Shown one piece after another: positions 17,400 to 24,515 of a stretch of DNA of 64,000 nucleotides. Under the pieces are notes generated by a model. The model saw only the letters and a program-made list of their open reading frames with translations. It made no database searches and was not told where the DNA came from. This stretch comes from Sphingobacteriales bacterium (GTDB lineage: Bacteria > Bacteroidota > Bacteroidia > Chitinophagales > Chitinophagaceae). The DNA lies in assembly GCA_016219985.1 (NCBI GenBank), contig JACRJO010000010.1, positions 164,374-228,373 of the forward strand, read 5' to 3'. Every line of letters begins with the position of its first letter. Position 1 is the stretch's first letter. Made by a program: the position numbers and the translations under genes.

Positions 17400-18170
17400 T
17401 CAGCGGATGATTTTCGCATCCTCAATTAATATTTCGAAGAAGTAGCCAAAGCCCAGGTCTTTGTTCAGCGTTACCGGGCCCTCAAACGTGATGGTATCGC
17501 CGTCTTTTAAGGTGGCAGCTGTGGTAAACACGAGCTCGAATTTGTTGTTAAAGGAACTGCCATCCTGGACATGCACCCAGTTCTTTCCCATAACGCCGGC
17601 CGTATATTTGGTGATACGGCCTTTGACCCGGATAGTTTTCCCTTCATATTTTTTAGGGTCTTTCAGGATCGTGGCAATGGTCAGGCCGTTTTCAGCCGGC
17701 TCAATTTTTACGGATTGTTTTACGGTGTCCCTGGGGGAACCGGTGGGTGGCACGGCAGCCGTTGTTTTGCCGGCATGGGGATCACTGACCGTGACCGGCT
17801 GGGTATCGGCGGATAAAGGGGTTTTGGAGATGCGGTCCACAAACAGGATAGTGGCAAAGGTTCTTTTCAGTTCCTTGCTTTCAAAATTAGTCATGAGCAT
17901 ACCGCTTCCGTAATACAGGGTGTCGCCCGTTTGGGCTTCAATGGAGGGAGCCGCGAGCCAGTATTCCTTACCAGCTTCTGCTACTTTAATATAGGAATAA
18001 TTGGATACCTGTATTATTTCTTTTGCGATGACCTGGTGTTGTTCTGGTACACTGCTTGCGGAAAATAAATTTTCCGGATTTTTTTTCGCTTCTGTGGCTG
18101 TGCCGGAATCATTGCCTGAAATACAGGACTGGAACAGGAATACTGTCAGGAGAAGTGAAAGCATACGCAT
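17400..18170 (-). CDS. OB-fold lipoprotein next to the cytochrome locus
   Basis: A 256-residue protein read from the ATG at 18170; an upstream ATG at 18278 would bury the signal. The signal peptide ends FLFQSC, giving a lipoprotein. The C-terminal 90 residues hold an OB-fold domain of the tRNA_anti-like type: KYEGKTIRVKGRI, then the VMGKNWVHVQDG block and GDTITFEGPV. Such small OB-fold proteins are often found near multiheme cytochromes in other phyla. Between them is a linker rich in Thr, Pro and Val (about residues 130-160). No nucleic-acid role is likely for an exported protein; the ligand is unknown. It is transcribed convergent to the cytochromes. Confidence 0.65.
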   Translation of the reverse strand: MRMLSLLLTVFLFQSCISGNDSGTATEAKKNPENLFSASSVPEQHQVIAKEIIQVSNYSYIKVAEAGKEYWLAAPSIEAQTGDTLYYGSGMLMTNFESKELKRTFATILFVDRISKTPLSADTQPVTVSDPHAGKTTAAVPPTGSPRDTVKQSVKIEPAENGLTIATILKDPKKYEGKTIRVKGRITKYTAGVMGKNWVHVQDGSSFNNKFELVFTTAATLKDGDTITFEGPVTLNKDLGFGYFFEILIEDAKIIR

Positions 18171-18364
18171 TTTTATTTCAGTTAATAGGTTAAATACACT
18201 GTTTTGACGAAACAAAGAAAGAAATAAAGCCAGGATGCTGCTATGATAAAAGTCAACAGTGCCTTTAATATATATCATCTTTTTATTATAGAATAAAATA
18301 GAAGTTTGTTGATCATGCTCCTAAAAGATAGAAACAAAAACATTAAATAATATCCTAATATTAT

Positions 18365-21300
18365 ATGCGAAAAATAGCAACGATTCTTTTTTCACCCCGG
18401 ACCAGTCTTGTTTTGCTGCTCCTGTTTACCATCAGTATTGCTGTTGCCACTTTTGTGGAAGACCGGCATGATACAGTCACTGCCCAGGTTTACATCTATA
18501 ATGCCTGGTGGTTTGAACTGATACTTGGGTTAATGGCCCTGAATTTCCTGGGAAACCTGCGCCGCTATCATTTTTTCACGCCAGGTAAGCTGGGTGGCTT
18601 CCTGTTCCATATGGGCTTTGTGGTGCTGATTGCCGGAGCCGCCATCACCCGTTATTTCGGGTTCGAAGGGTCAATGCATATCCGTGAAGGGGAAAGTACA
18701 AATGTGATCACCTCGGAGGATCCGTATTTACAGGTCCTGGTCAAAGGGCCCTCAGGTGAATATAAACAGGATCATAAACTGCTGCTCACTGCCTGGGGTG
18801 ATAACAGTTTTAGCTATAAAATTAATACGGGGAAAGAAGAACCGGTGCGCATTAAATTCAGGAATTACCTGCAGCATGCGGAGGAGGTCATCAACGAGAA
18901 TATTCCGGGAGGAACGGACATGATCGGTATTGAAGTATCCTCTCCCGGCGGATCACAGGGTGTTTACCTGAAGAAGGGAGAACGGGTACAATCCGGCAGT
19001 ATCTACATCGGGTTTGCCGACAGCCTGCATGAGAATGAGGTGAATATTGAAGAAGTGAACGGGCAACTCGTCGCAACCGGTAAGACCGTTTTTTCCGGGA
19101 AACCGATGGGTAATGAAGCACAGCCCGGAGATTCCGTCCTGCACGGGCAAATGCTTCCTTTTTATGACAATCACCTGTACCAGTATGCAGAGTCCATGTT
19201 TGCCCTTATCCGATTTTATCGTAATGCGGAAATCGACTTTGTAAGCTCAAAAGAAGCGGATGGCGGCATGCAGGTACTTACCGTGGATGTCAGGTACAAC
19301 GGACGTACTGAAAAAGCACATCTGCTGGGTGCCTCCATCCCTGAAAATCCGGCAAAGGAAATAAACTTCGGGGATCTGAAGGTTTTTGTGAAATACGGCC
19401 CCCGGGAAATGAAGCTGCCATTTAAAATTCAGTTGCGGAAATTCGAACTGGACCGGTATGCAGGATCCATGAGTCCTTCCTCTTTCGCCAGCGAAGTGAC
19501 GGTTATGGACGAAAAAAATAATAAGCGATCCGATTACCGGATATTTATGAACCATGTGCTCGACTACCGGGGATACCGGTTCTTCCAGTCCTCCTATGAT
19601 ACGGATGAAAAGGGAACCATTCTTTCTGTGAACCATGATTTCTGGGGCACCTGGGTCTCTTATATTTCCTACCTGATCCTCTTTATCGGGTTTGTACTGG
19701 TGTTGTTCAGTAAACATTCCCGTTATCATTTTCTTTCAGACGCCATCCGTAAGGTACGCCAGCGCCGGAAAGCGTTGCTGGCTGTATTGCTGCTCCTGTT
19801 GACAACCGGCGCCGGGGCCCAGCACAAGGAAAATCATATTATACCCGTCCGGGAATCGGAGAAATTCGGCCGTACGCTGGTCCAGACATTTGATGGCCGC
19901 ATTGAGCCCCTGCATACACTGGCATACGATGCCCTCCATAAAATTGCCCGGAAGGACCGTTTTGAACAGCCCGGTAAGGAAAGCCTCGATGCCATGCAAC
20001 TGATGATAGACTTGCTGGCTGATCCTGCTTTCTGGAAAGCGCAGAAAATAATCTATATCCGGGAAGAGTCAGTAGCAGACCTGCTGGGTATTTCCGGCCG
20101 CTATGCGGCCTTTAATGATTTTCTCGATGCAAAAGGGCAGTACAAAATAGGCCAGCAGGTGGAAGAGTCTTTTCATAAAAAACCAGGTGACCAAAACCGG
20201 TTTGATAAGGAATTGCTGAAAGTGGATGAACGCGTGAACCTGTTTTTTTCCCTGCTGCAGGGAAGTATGATAAAGATTTTCCCGGCGTCCCCGTCTTCTC
20301 CCGCTTGGGTGGACTGGACAGATTCCCTTTCCTCAAAGCCGCTTGGGGGAGGTTTTGGTATCCTGGCGAAGGAGCTGCAGATGGAGCAGTTTACCTATAA
20401 TAACCTGATGACTGTTTATCTCCAGTCGCTCATGGCAGGCGCCCATTCAGGCAGCTTCGAGAAAGCGGACCGGGTGCTGGGAATTATTCAGGATATACAG
20501 CGCAACAATATACTGGCGAAATCATTTCCATCGGTGAAACGGGTGGAGATGGAAATCCGGTACAACAAACAGCATATATTCAATAAACTCAGGAACTATT
20601 ATTTTGTCATCAGTCTTTTATTCCTGTTGTTCGCCATGCTGCCGGCCCGGAAAATAACCGGTTCCAAAGCCATAAAATGGACCGGTCGGCTGCTACAACT
20701 TATCCTGTTGGCTGCCTTCATTTACCATAGTTATGGAATGATTTTCCGCTGGTATTTATCCGGCCATGCGCCCTGGAGCAATGGGTATGAGGCCCTGTTG
20801 CTGGTAGCCTGGAGCGCCATATTTGCCGGTTTGTTTTTTGTCCGCAGCTCGCTGCTGGTTCAGGCAGCCACAGCCTTCCTTGCCGGGATGGTGCTGATGA
20901 CGGCCGGGCACAGCAACTATGATCCCCAGCTGACGAACCTGCAGCCGGTACTGCAATCCTACTGGCTGATCATCCATGTGGCCGTTATCACGATCAGTTA
21001 CGGGTTTCTCGGACTGGGTTTTATCCTGGGAACCATCAACCTTTTTCTGTATCTCCTGAAAAACGGGAAAAACAGTGAACGGATGAACCTGCTGATAACC
21101 GAGCTCACTTTTATCAACGAGAAAAACCTGCAGATCGGTTTATTCCTCGCCACCCTTGGCACTTTCCTGGGAGGGGTCTGGGCCAGTGAATCATGGGGCC
21201 GGTACTGGGGCTGGGATGCAAAAGAAACCTGGGCCCTGGTTATTGTGATCGTTTATTCGATCGTACTGCACTTAAGGCTGGTGCCCCGGCTCCGGAGCCT

Positions 21301-21532
21301 CCTGCTGTTCAATGCCGCATCCGTATTTTCCTTTGGTTCCGTGCTGATGACATTTATCGGGGTCAATTACTACCTCTCAAAAGGACTGCATAGTTACGCA
21401 TCGGATGATAAATCGGTATTCCCGTTCTGGGGCTGGCTCGTGATTATTGGTTTTGTGTTGCTGGTTATCGCCGCCTGGTGGAAGGAACGAAATCAGCCGG
21501 GCAGGCATTCAGGCAATCACCCGATTTACTGA
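18365..21532 (+). CDS. ccsBA: Fused cytochrome c synthase CcsBA (system II)
   Basis: A 1055-residue membrane protein. The N-terminal ResB/CcsB half has the early transmembrane segments and a large periplasmic loop (about residues 100-420). The C-terminal CcsA/CcmC half has the tryptophan-rich haem-binding WWD motif WGRYWGWDAKETW near residue 945. Histidines in HSYGM, HVAVITISYG and HSYASDD are the likely haem ligands. It exports haem and attaches it to CXXCH motifs in the periplasm. It is divergent from the OB-fold gene and next to four multiheme cytochromes, so it is probably their maturation enzyme. The CX3CH motifs make its substrate range interesting. Confidence 0.95.
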   Translation: MRKIATILFSPRTSLVLLLLFTISIAVATFVEDRHDTVTAQVYIYNAWWFELILGLMALNFLGNLRRYHFFTPGKLGGFLFHMGFVVLIAGAAITRYFGFEGSMHIREGESTNVITSEDPYLQVLVKGPSGEYKQDHKLLLTAWGDNSFSYKINTGKEEPVRIKFRNYLQHAEEVINENIPGGTDMIGIEVSSPGGSQGVYLKKGERVQSGSIYIGFADSLHENEVNIEEVNGQLVATGKTVFSGKPMGNEAQPGDSVLHGQMLPFYDNHLYQYAESMFALIRFYRNAEIDFVSSKEADGGMQVLTVDVRYNGRTEKAHLLGASIPENPAKEINFGDLKVFVKYGPREMKLPFKIQLRKFELDRYAGSMSPSSFASEVTVMDEKNNKRSDYRIFMNHVLDYRGYRFFQSSYDTDEKGTILSVNHDFWGTWVSYISYLILFIGFVLVLFSKHSRYHFLSDAIRKVRQRRKALLAVLLLLLTTGAGAQHKENHIIPVRESEKFGRTLVQTFDGRIEPLHTLAYDALHKIARKDRFEQPGKESLDAMQLMIDLLADPAFWKAQKIIYIREESVADLLGISGRYAAFNDFLDAKGQYKIGQQVEESFHKKPGDQNRFDKELLKVDERVNLFFSLLQGSMIKIFPASPSSPAWVDWTDSLSSKPLGGGFGILAKELQMEQFTYNNLMTVYLQSLMAGAHSGSFEKADRVLGIIQDIQRNNILAKSFPSVKRVEMEIRYNKQHIFNKLRNYYFVISLLFLLFAMLPARKITGSKAIKWTGRLLQLILLAAFIYHSYGMIFRWYLSGHAPWSNGYEALLLVAWSAIFAGLFFVRSSLLVQAATAFLAGMVLMTAGHSNYDPQLTNLQPVLQSYWLIIHVAVITISYGFLGLGFILGTINLFLYLLKNGKNSERMNLLITELTFINEKNLQIGLFLATLGTFLGGVWASESWGRYWGWDAKETWALVIVIVYSIVLHLRLVPRLRSLLLFNAASVFSFGSVLMTFIGVNYYLSKGLHSYASDDKSVFPFWGWLVIIGFVLLVIAAWWKERNQPGRHSGNHPIY

Positions 21533-22101
21533 TCCGGGTCTGTACTTTTTCTTTTTTTCAGTAATTGCTCAATCCGGCAGGCAACGGATTCCGGTGAATC
21601 TTGTTGTACACTTTTCAACTCCTGCAGCATTTCAGACAGGGATGCCATCGCATTTTCGTAACGGGTGAACTGCTGTAGCAGCAATTCCTGTTCATCTGAT
21701 TCCCAGTACCCCCCTTCGTCATTCATTTCAAAATCGCTGAAGTATTTATCCTTTAAATAACGGAATAGCCGGATCAGGGCCACATGAGCATCCATGCCGG
21801 CAAACTGGGTCTTACAACTGATGGTATAGATCAGTTCCGGATCCAGCCCGTGTTCCACCAGCAGGTCCCGGGTGATCTGGCTGACCGGGGAGAGCAGCCT
21901 GCCATCGGTGTTAAAGGTCAGGAACAGGGGCTCGCATTCTTCGGGAGCAAAATAGATGCCTTCCAGGTCATCCGCCTGGTCTGCTTCAAAATAATGGTAG
22001 TCCCAGCCAAGGCCTTCGCAGATATCCTTTACTTCTGCTGCCAGTTGGGGAAGCAGGGATTTGTCGCGGATCGTGCCGGAGTAGTGGATGGAGAGGCCCA
22101 T
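21526..22101 (-). CDS. Conserved protein of unknown function
   Basis: A 191-residue soluble protein with no signal peptide. The start MGLSIHYSGTI is followed by a segment on the pattern of small Bacteroidota proteins: LGWDYHYFEAD, IYFAPEECEPLFLTFN, then an acidic, helix-rich tail (ESDEQELLLQQF). No domain is recognised. It overlaps the end of ccsBA by 7 bases on the opposite strand, so the two transcripts are convergent. Confidence 0.6.
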   Translation of the reverse strand: MGLSIHYSGTIRDKSLLPQLAAEVKDICEGLGWDYHYFEADQADDLEGIYFAPEECEPLFLTFNTDGRLLSPVSQITRDLLVEHGLDPELIYTISCKTQFAGMDAHVALIRLFRYLKDKYFSDFEMNDEGGYWESDEQELLLQQFTRYENAMASLSEMLQELKSVQQDSPESVACRIEQLLKKRKSTDPDQ

Positions 22102-22300
22102 GTTCAGATTACAATTTAGTATTGGTAAAGTTCGGGAAAGAGGATAGCGGGGAAAACAGGAAAACCCCGGGAAATAATGTGCTTATCCGGTCATTTGACT
22201 GGAAAAAATACAGCCGGATGGATAATTTCCTGTTAACTGGCCCGGTAAAAACAGGGACTGATCCGTTTCATTGACCGGAGCGCTTGTCCATCTTTAGTTT

Positions 22301-22308
22301 TACCTTTG
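22301..22308 (+). promoter_or_regulatory. Probable -7 element of hflX
   Basis: TACCTTTG matches the Bacteroidota -7 consensus TAnnTTTG and lies 36 bases before the ATG. No well-spaced TTG is visible at -33. Confidence 0.4.
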
Positions 22309-22343
22309 CCTATCCCTCGCCCTGCGGGGGCGTTTTTATTATT

Positions 22344-23558
22344 ATGATTGACAAAAGGAATAAGATACAGCAGGAAGAGAAAGCCGTGCTGGTAGGCCTG
22401 GTGCAAAAGGACCAGACGGAGACACAGGTACTGGAATACCTCGATGAACTGGCTTTCCTGGCGGAGACAGCCGGGGCGGTAACGGTAAAACGGTTTACCC
22501 AGAAACTGGCCCATCCCGACAGCCGTCATTTTGTAGGCAAAGGAAAACTGGAGGAGATCAAAAATTATATCCAGGGAAAAGATATCCGGGTGGTGATCTT
22601 TGACGATGAACTCAGCGGCGCCCAGATCAATAATATTGAAAAGGCGCTGGAAGTAAAGACCATCGACCGCAGCGACCTCATCCTCGACATTTTTGCCCGC
22701 CGGGCCAAGACTGCCCAGGCCAAGGCCCAGGTGGAGCTGGCGCAGTACCAGTATATTTTGCCCCGGTTAAGGGGGATGTGGAAACACCTTGAACGACTTG
22801 GCGGCGGGATCGGTACCAGGGGTCCGGGGGAATCGGAGATCGAGACGGACCGGCGGATAGTCCGGGATAAAATATCGCTCCTGCGGAAACGGCTGGCCGA
22901 GATCGATAAACAGGCGTTTACCCAGCGCAAGGACCGGGGGGAGTTTATCCGGGTGGCCCTGGTGGGCTATACCAATGTGGGCAAGAGCACGCTGATGAAC
23001 CTGCTCAGCAAGCGGGATGTATTTGCCGAGAACAAACTATTCGCCACCCTCGATACCACCACCAGCAAAGTGGTATATGAGAACACGCCTTTTCTGTTAA
23101 GCGACACCGTGGGATTCATCCGCAAGCTGCCGCACCATTTGGTGGAAAGCTTCAAGAGCACCTTGGATGAAGTGCGGGAGGCTGATATATTGCTCCACGT
23201 AGTGGATATTTCGCATCCTAATTACGAAGAGCAGATCGGGGTGGTCAATAAAACCCTGCAGGAGCTTAATGCGTTTGAGAAACCCACACTGACGATCTTC
23301 AATAAAATGGATCTCTACGAAAAGCAAACCTTTGACGATTGGCTGGAAGAAAGTACGAAGAAGGAGATCCTGGAGGACCTTTATGAGCGCTGGCAGCGGG
23401 AGACCAATGGGCATGCAGTATTTGTGGCCGCCGTGGAGCGCCGCAACCTGGACCGCTTGCGCAAGACCGTCCTGGATAAGGTAAGACAGCTGTACCGGAT
23501 TCGTTACCCGTACAAGACCGATTTCTTTTATGGGGACGTTTCCACCAATGAAAATTGA
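22344..23558 (+). CDS. hflX: HflX GTPase, ribosome-associated
   Basis: A 404-residue HflX. The N-terminal domain has GKGKLEEI and the D-D-E-L-S-G-A-Q-I-N-N-I motif, then GGGIGTRGPGESEIE. The G domain follows with G1 GYTNVGKST, G3 DTVGFI and G4 NKMD. It binds the 50S ribosome and in other species splits stalled ribosomes after heat stress. The ATG at 22344 is chosen because the upstream in-frame residues are not conserved and the probable -7 element lies just before. It is a stand-alone gene. Confidence 0.95.
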   Translation: MIDKRNKIQQEEKAVLVGLVQKDQTETQVLEYLDELAFLAETAGAVTVKRFTQKLAHPDSRHFVGKGKLEEIKNYIQGKDIRVVIFDDELSGAQINNIEKALEVKTIDRSDLILDIFARRAKTAQAKAQVELAQYQYILPRLRGMWKHLERLGGGIGTRGPGESEIETDRRIVRDKISLLRKRLAEIDKQAFTQRKDRGEFIRVALVGYTNVGKSTLMNLLSKRDVFAENKLFATLDTTTSKVVYENTPFLLSDTVGFIRKLPHHLVESFKSTLDEVREADILLHVVDISHPNYEEQIGVVNKTLQELNAFEKPTLTIFNKMDLYEKQTFDDWLEESTKKEILEDLYERWQRETNGHAVFVAAVERRNLDRLRKTVLDKVRQLYRIRYPYKTDFFYGDVSTNEN

Positions 23559-23746
23559 GCATTGAGCATTGAGAATTTACCACAGGAGTAAATTATTAAT
23601 TATTGGATCGTTTAAAGTTGAAAAAACTTTAACTGCAAGAATGGTTCCGTAAGCTGATTATTAATTATTACCGCCAGTCGGAGTCTCCAGTACACAGGAA
23701 ATTTCGCACAACACGAAATAATCAAAAATGAGTAATCAATAACCCC
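23545..23746. repeat. Intergenic region with ATTGAGC words and an ATTATTAATTATT pair
   Basis: After hflX come two tandem ATTGAGC words (23558-23573), then two copies of ATTATTAATTATT (about 23593 and 23657). It is noncoding. Related words (GTTCAATGTTCAATT) occur at 58740-58760, which suggests a dispersed short-word family. Confidence 0.4.
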
Positions 23747-24103
23747 ATGTCCCGCAAAATTTCGTTTTATAAGGTCGCAGACCATCCCAATGAACTCGAA
23801 TGGGCTGGTAATGATATTGCGGTGGTGGAACTGAAGGGCAAAAAGATCTGCCTGGGCCGGTTCGGGGAGAAGCTATTTGCCTTTGCCTATAAATGCCCGC
23901 ATGCCGGGGGGATTCTGGCGGATGGGTATATAGATGCCCTGGGAAACCTGGTTTGTCCCCTGCACCGCTACAAATATTCGCTGGAGAACGGCCGGAATAC
24001 AAGCGGGGAGGGCTATTACCTCAAGCACTGGCCGGTGGAGTTGCGGGAGGAGGGGGTCTTTGTGGGTATGGAGGAGGGCGGTTCCTGGAATTTTTTTCAC
24101 TAA
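23747..24103 (+). CDS. Rieske [2Fe-2S] ferredoxin-type protein
   Basis: A 118-residue single-domain Rieske protein. Cluster ligands are CPH (Cys50, His52) and CPLH (Cys70, His73), with the usual spacing. No signal peptide or membrane anchor is present, so it is a soluble cytoplasmic ferredoxin of the type that serves oxygenases or reductases. It is not part of a bc1 complex. No oxygenase gene is adjacent. It stands alone between hflX and tRNA-Asn. Confidence 0.85.
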   Translation: MSRKISFYKVADHPNELEWAGNDIAVVELKGKKICLGRFGEKLFAFAYKCPHAGGILADGYIDALGNLVCPLHRYKYSLENGRNTSGEGYYLKHWPVELREEGVFVGMEEGGSWNFFH

Positions 24104-24120
24104 AAATGGTAGTGTACAAC

Positions 24121-24150
24121 TTGTTAAAAACCCAAAATCCCCTATTTTTG
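24121..24150 (+). promoter_or_regulatory. Promoter of tRNA-Asn
   Basis: TTG at 24121-24123 and TATTTTTG at 24143-24150 are 19 bases apart, a full match to the Bacteroidota -33/-7 consensus. The tRNA begins 64 bases downstream of the -7 element. Confidence 0.6.
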
Positions 24151-24173
24151 CAACCCCAAACAGCAAAGGCAAT

Positions 24174-24208
24174 GGTGGTCTATACCACCTTCGCTAAAGC
24201 TACGGTGG
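24174..24208 (+). other. Two mutually exclusive hairpins before tRNA-Asn
   Basis: GGTGGT pairs with ACCACC (24174-24189), and the same CCACC can instead pair with GGTGG at 24204-24208. The second structure encloses TCGCTAAAGCTA, a known kind of Bacteroidota palindrome. It is in the leader of the tRNA transcript. Confidence 0.45.
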
Positions 24209-24214
24209 TCACAG

Positions 24215-24288
24215 TCCCCTTTAGCTCAGTTGGTTAGAGCATCTGACTGTTAATCAGAGGGTCGCTGGTTCAAGTCCAGCAGGGGGAG
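24215..24288 (+). tRNA. tRNA-Asn (GTT)
   Basis: A complete 74-base cloverleaf without encoded CCA. The acceptor TCCCCTT pairs with AGGGGGA, the D arm is GCTC/GAGC, the anticodon loop CTGTTAA carries GTT for asparagine, and the T arm is GCTGG/CCAGC with loop TTCAAGT. The discriminator is G. A terminator follows directly. Confidence 0.95.
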
Positions 24289-24291
24289 CGG

Positions 24292-24320
24292 AAAGCCTCA
24301 CAGCAATGTGGGGCTTTTTT
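24292..24320 (+). terminator. Terminator of tRNA-Asn
   Basis: An 11-bp stem (AAAGCCTCACA with TGTGGGGCTTT, one G:U) closes a GCAA loop and is followed by a T-run. Confidence 0.8.
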
Positions 24321-24332
24321 ATTTTGGGGAAT

Positions 24333-24436
24333 GCCTCCTTAGCTCTCCCGATGGCTATCGGGATGGTTAGAGCATCTGACTGTTAATCAGAGGGTCGTTG
24401 GTTCATTCCGATAGTTATCGGAACCAACAGTGGGAG
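24333..24436 (+). pseudogene. tRNA-Asn copy with palindromes inserted in the D and T loops
   Basis: This is a second tRNA-Asn (GTT) of 104 bases. The 34 bases from TGGTTAGAGC through the anticodon arm to GGGTCG are identical to the first copy. An 18-base hairpin (24346-24363, TCCCGAT/ATCGGGA stem) sits in the D loop and another 18-base hairpin (24406-24423, TTCCGAT/ATCGGAA stem) sits in the T loop. The T stem GTTGG/CCAAC still pairs perfectly, with a compensated change from the first copy, but the acceptor GCCTCCT/AGTGGGA has two mismatches. It is probably not charged. Whether it is transcribed is unknown; a terminator follows. Confidence 0.75.
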
Positions 24437-24442
24437 CTTTCC

Positions 24443-24467
24443 AAAGCCGGCGATTTGCCGGCTTTTT
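24443..24467. terminator. Bidirectional terminator after the tRNA region
   Basis: A 9-bp stem AAAGCCGGC/GCCGGCTTT with a 5-base loop has T-runs on both strands. It can end the tRNA transcript and the opposing NHL lipoprotein transcript. Confidence 0.75.
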
Positions 24468-24515
24468 CATTTTGCATCATTGCGCAGATCCCGACAGTAG
24501 CATCGGGGTGCAGCT

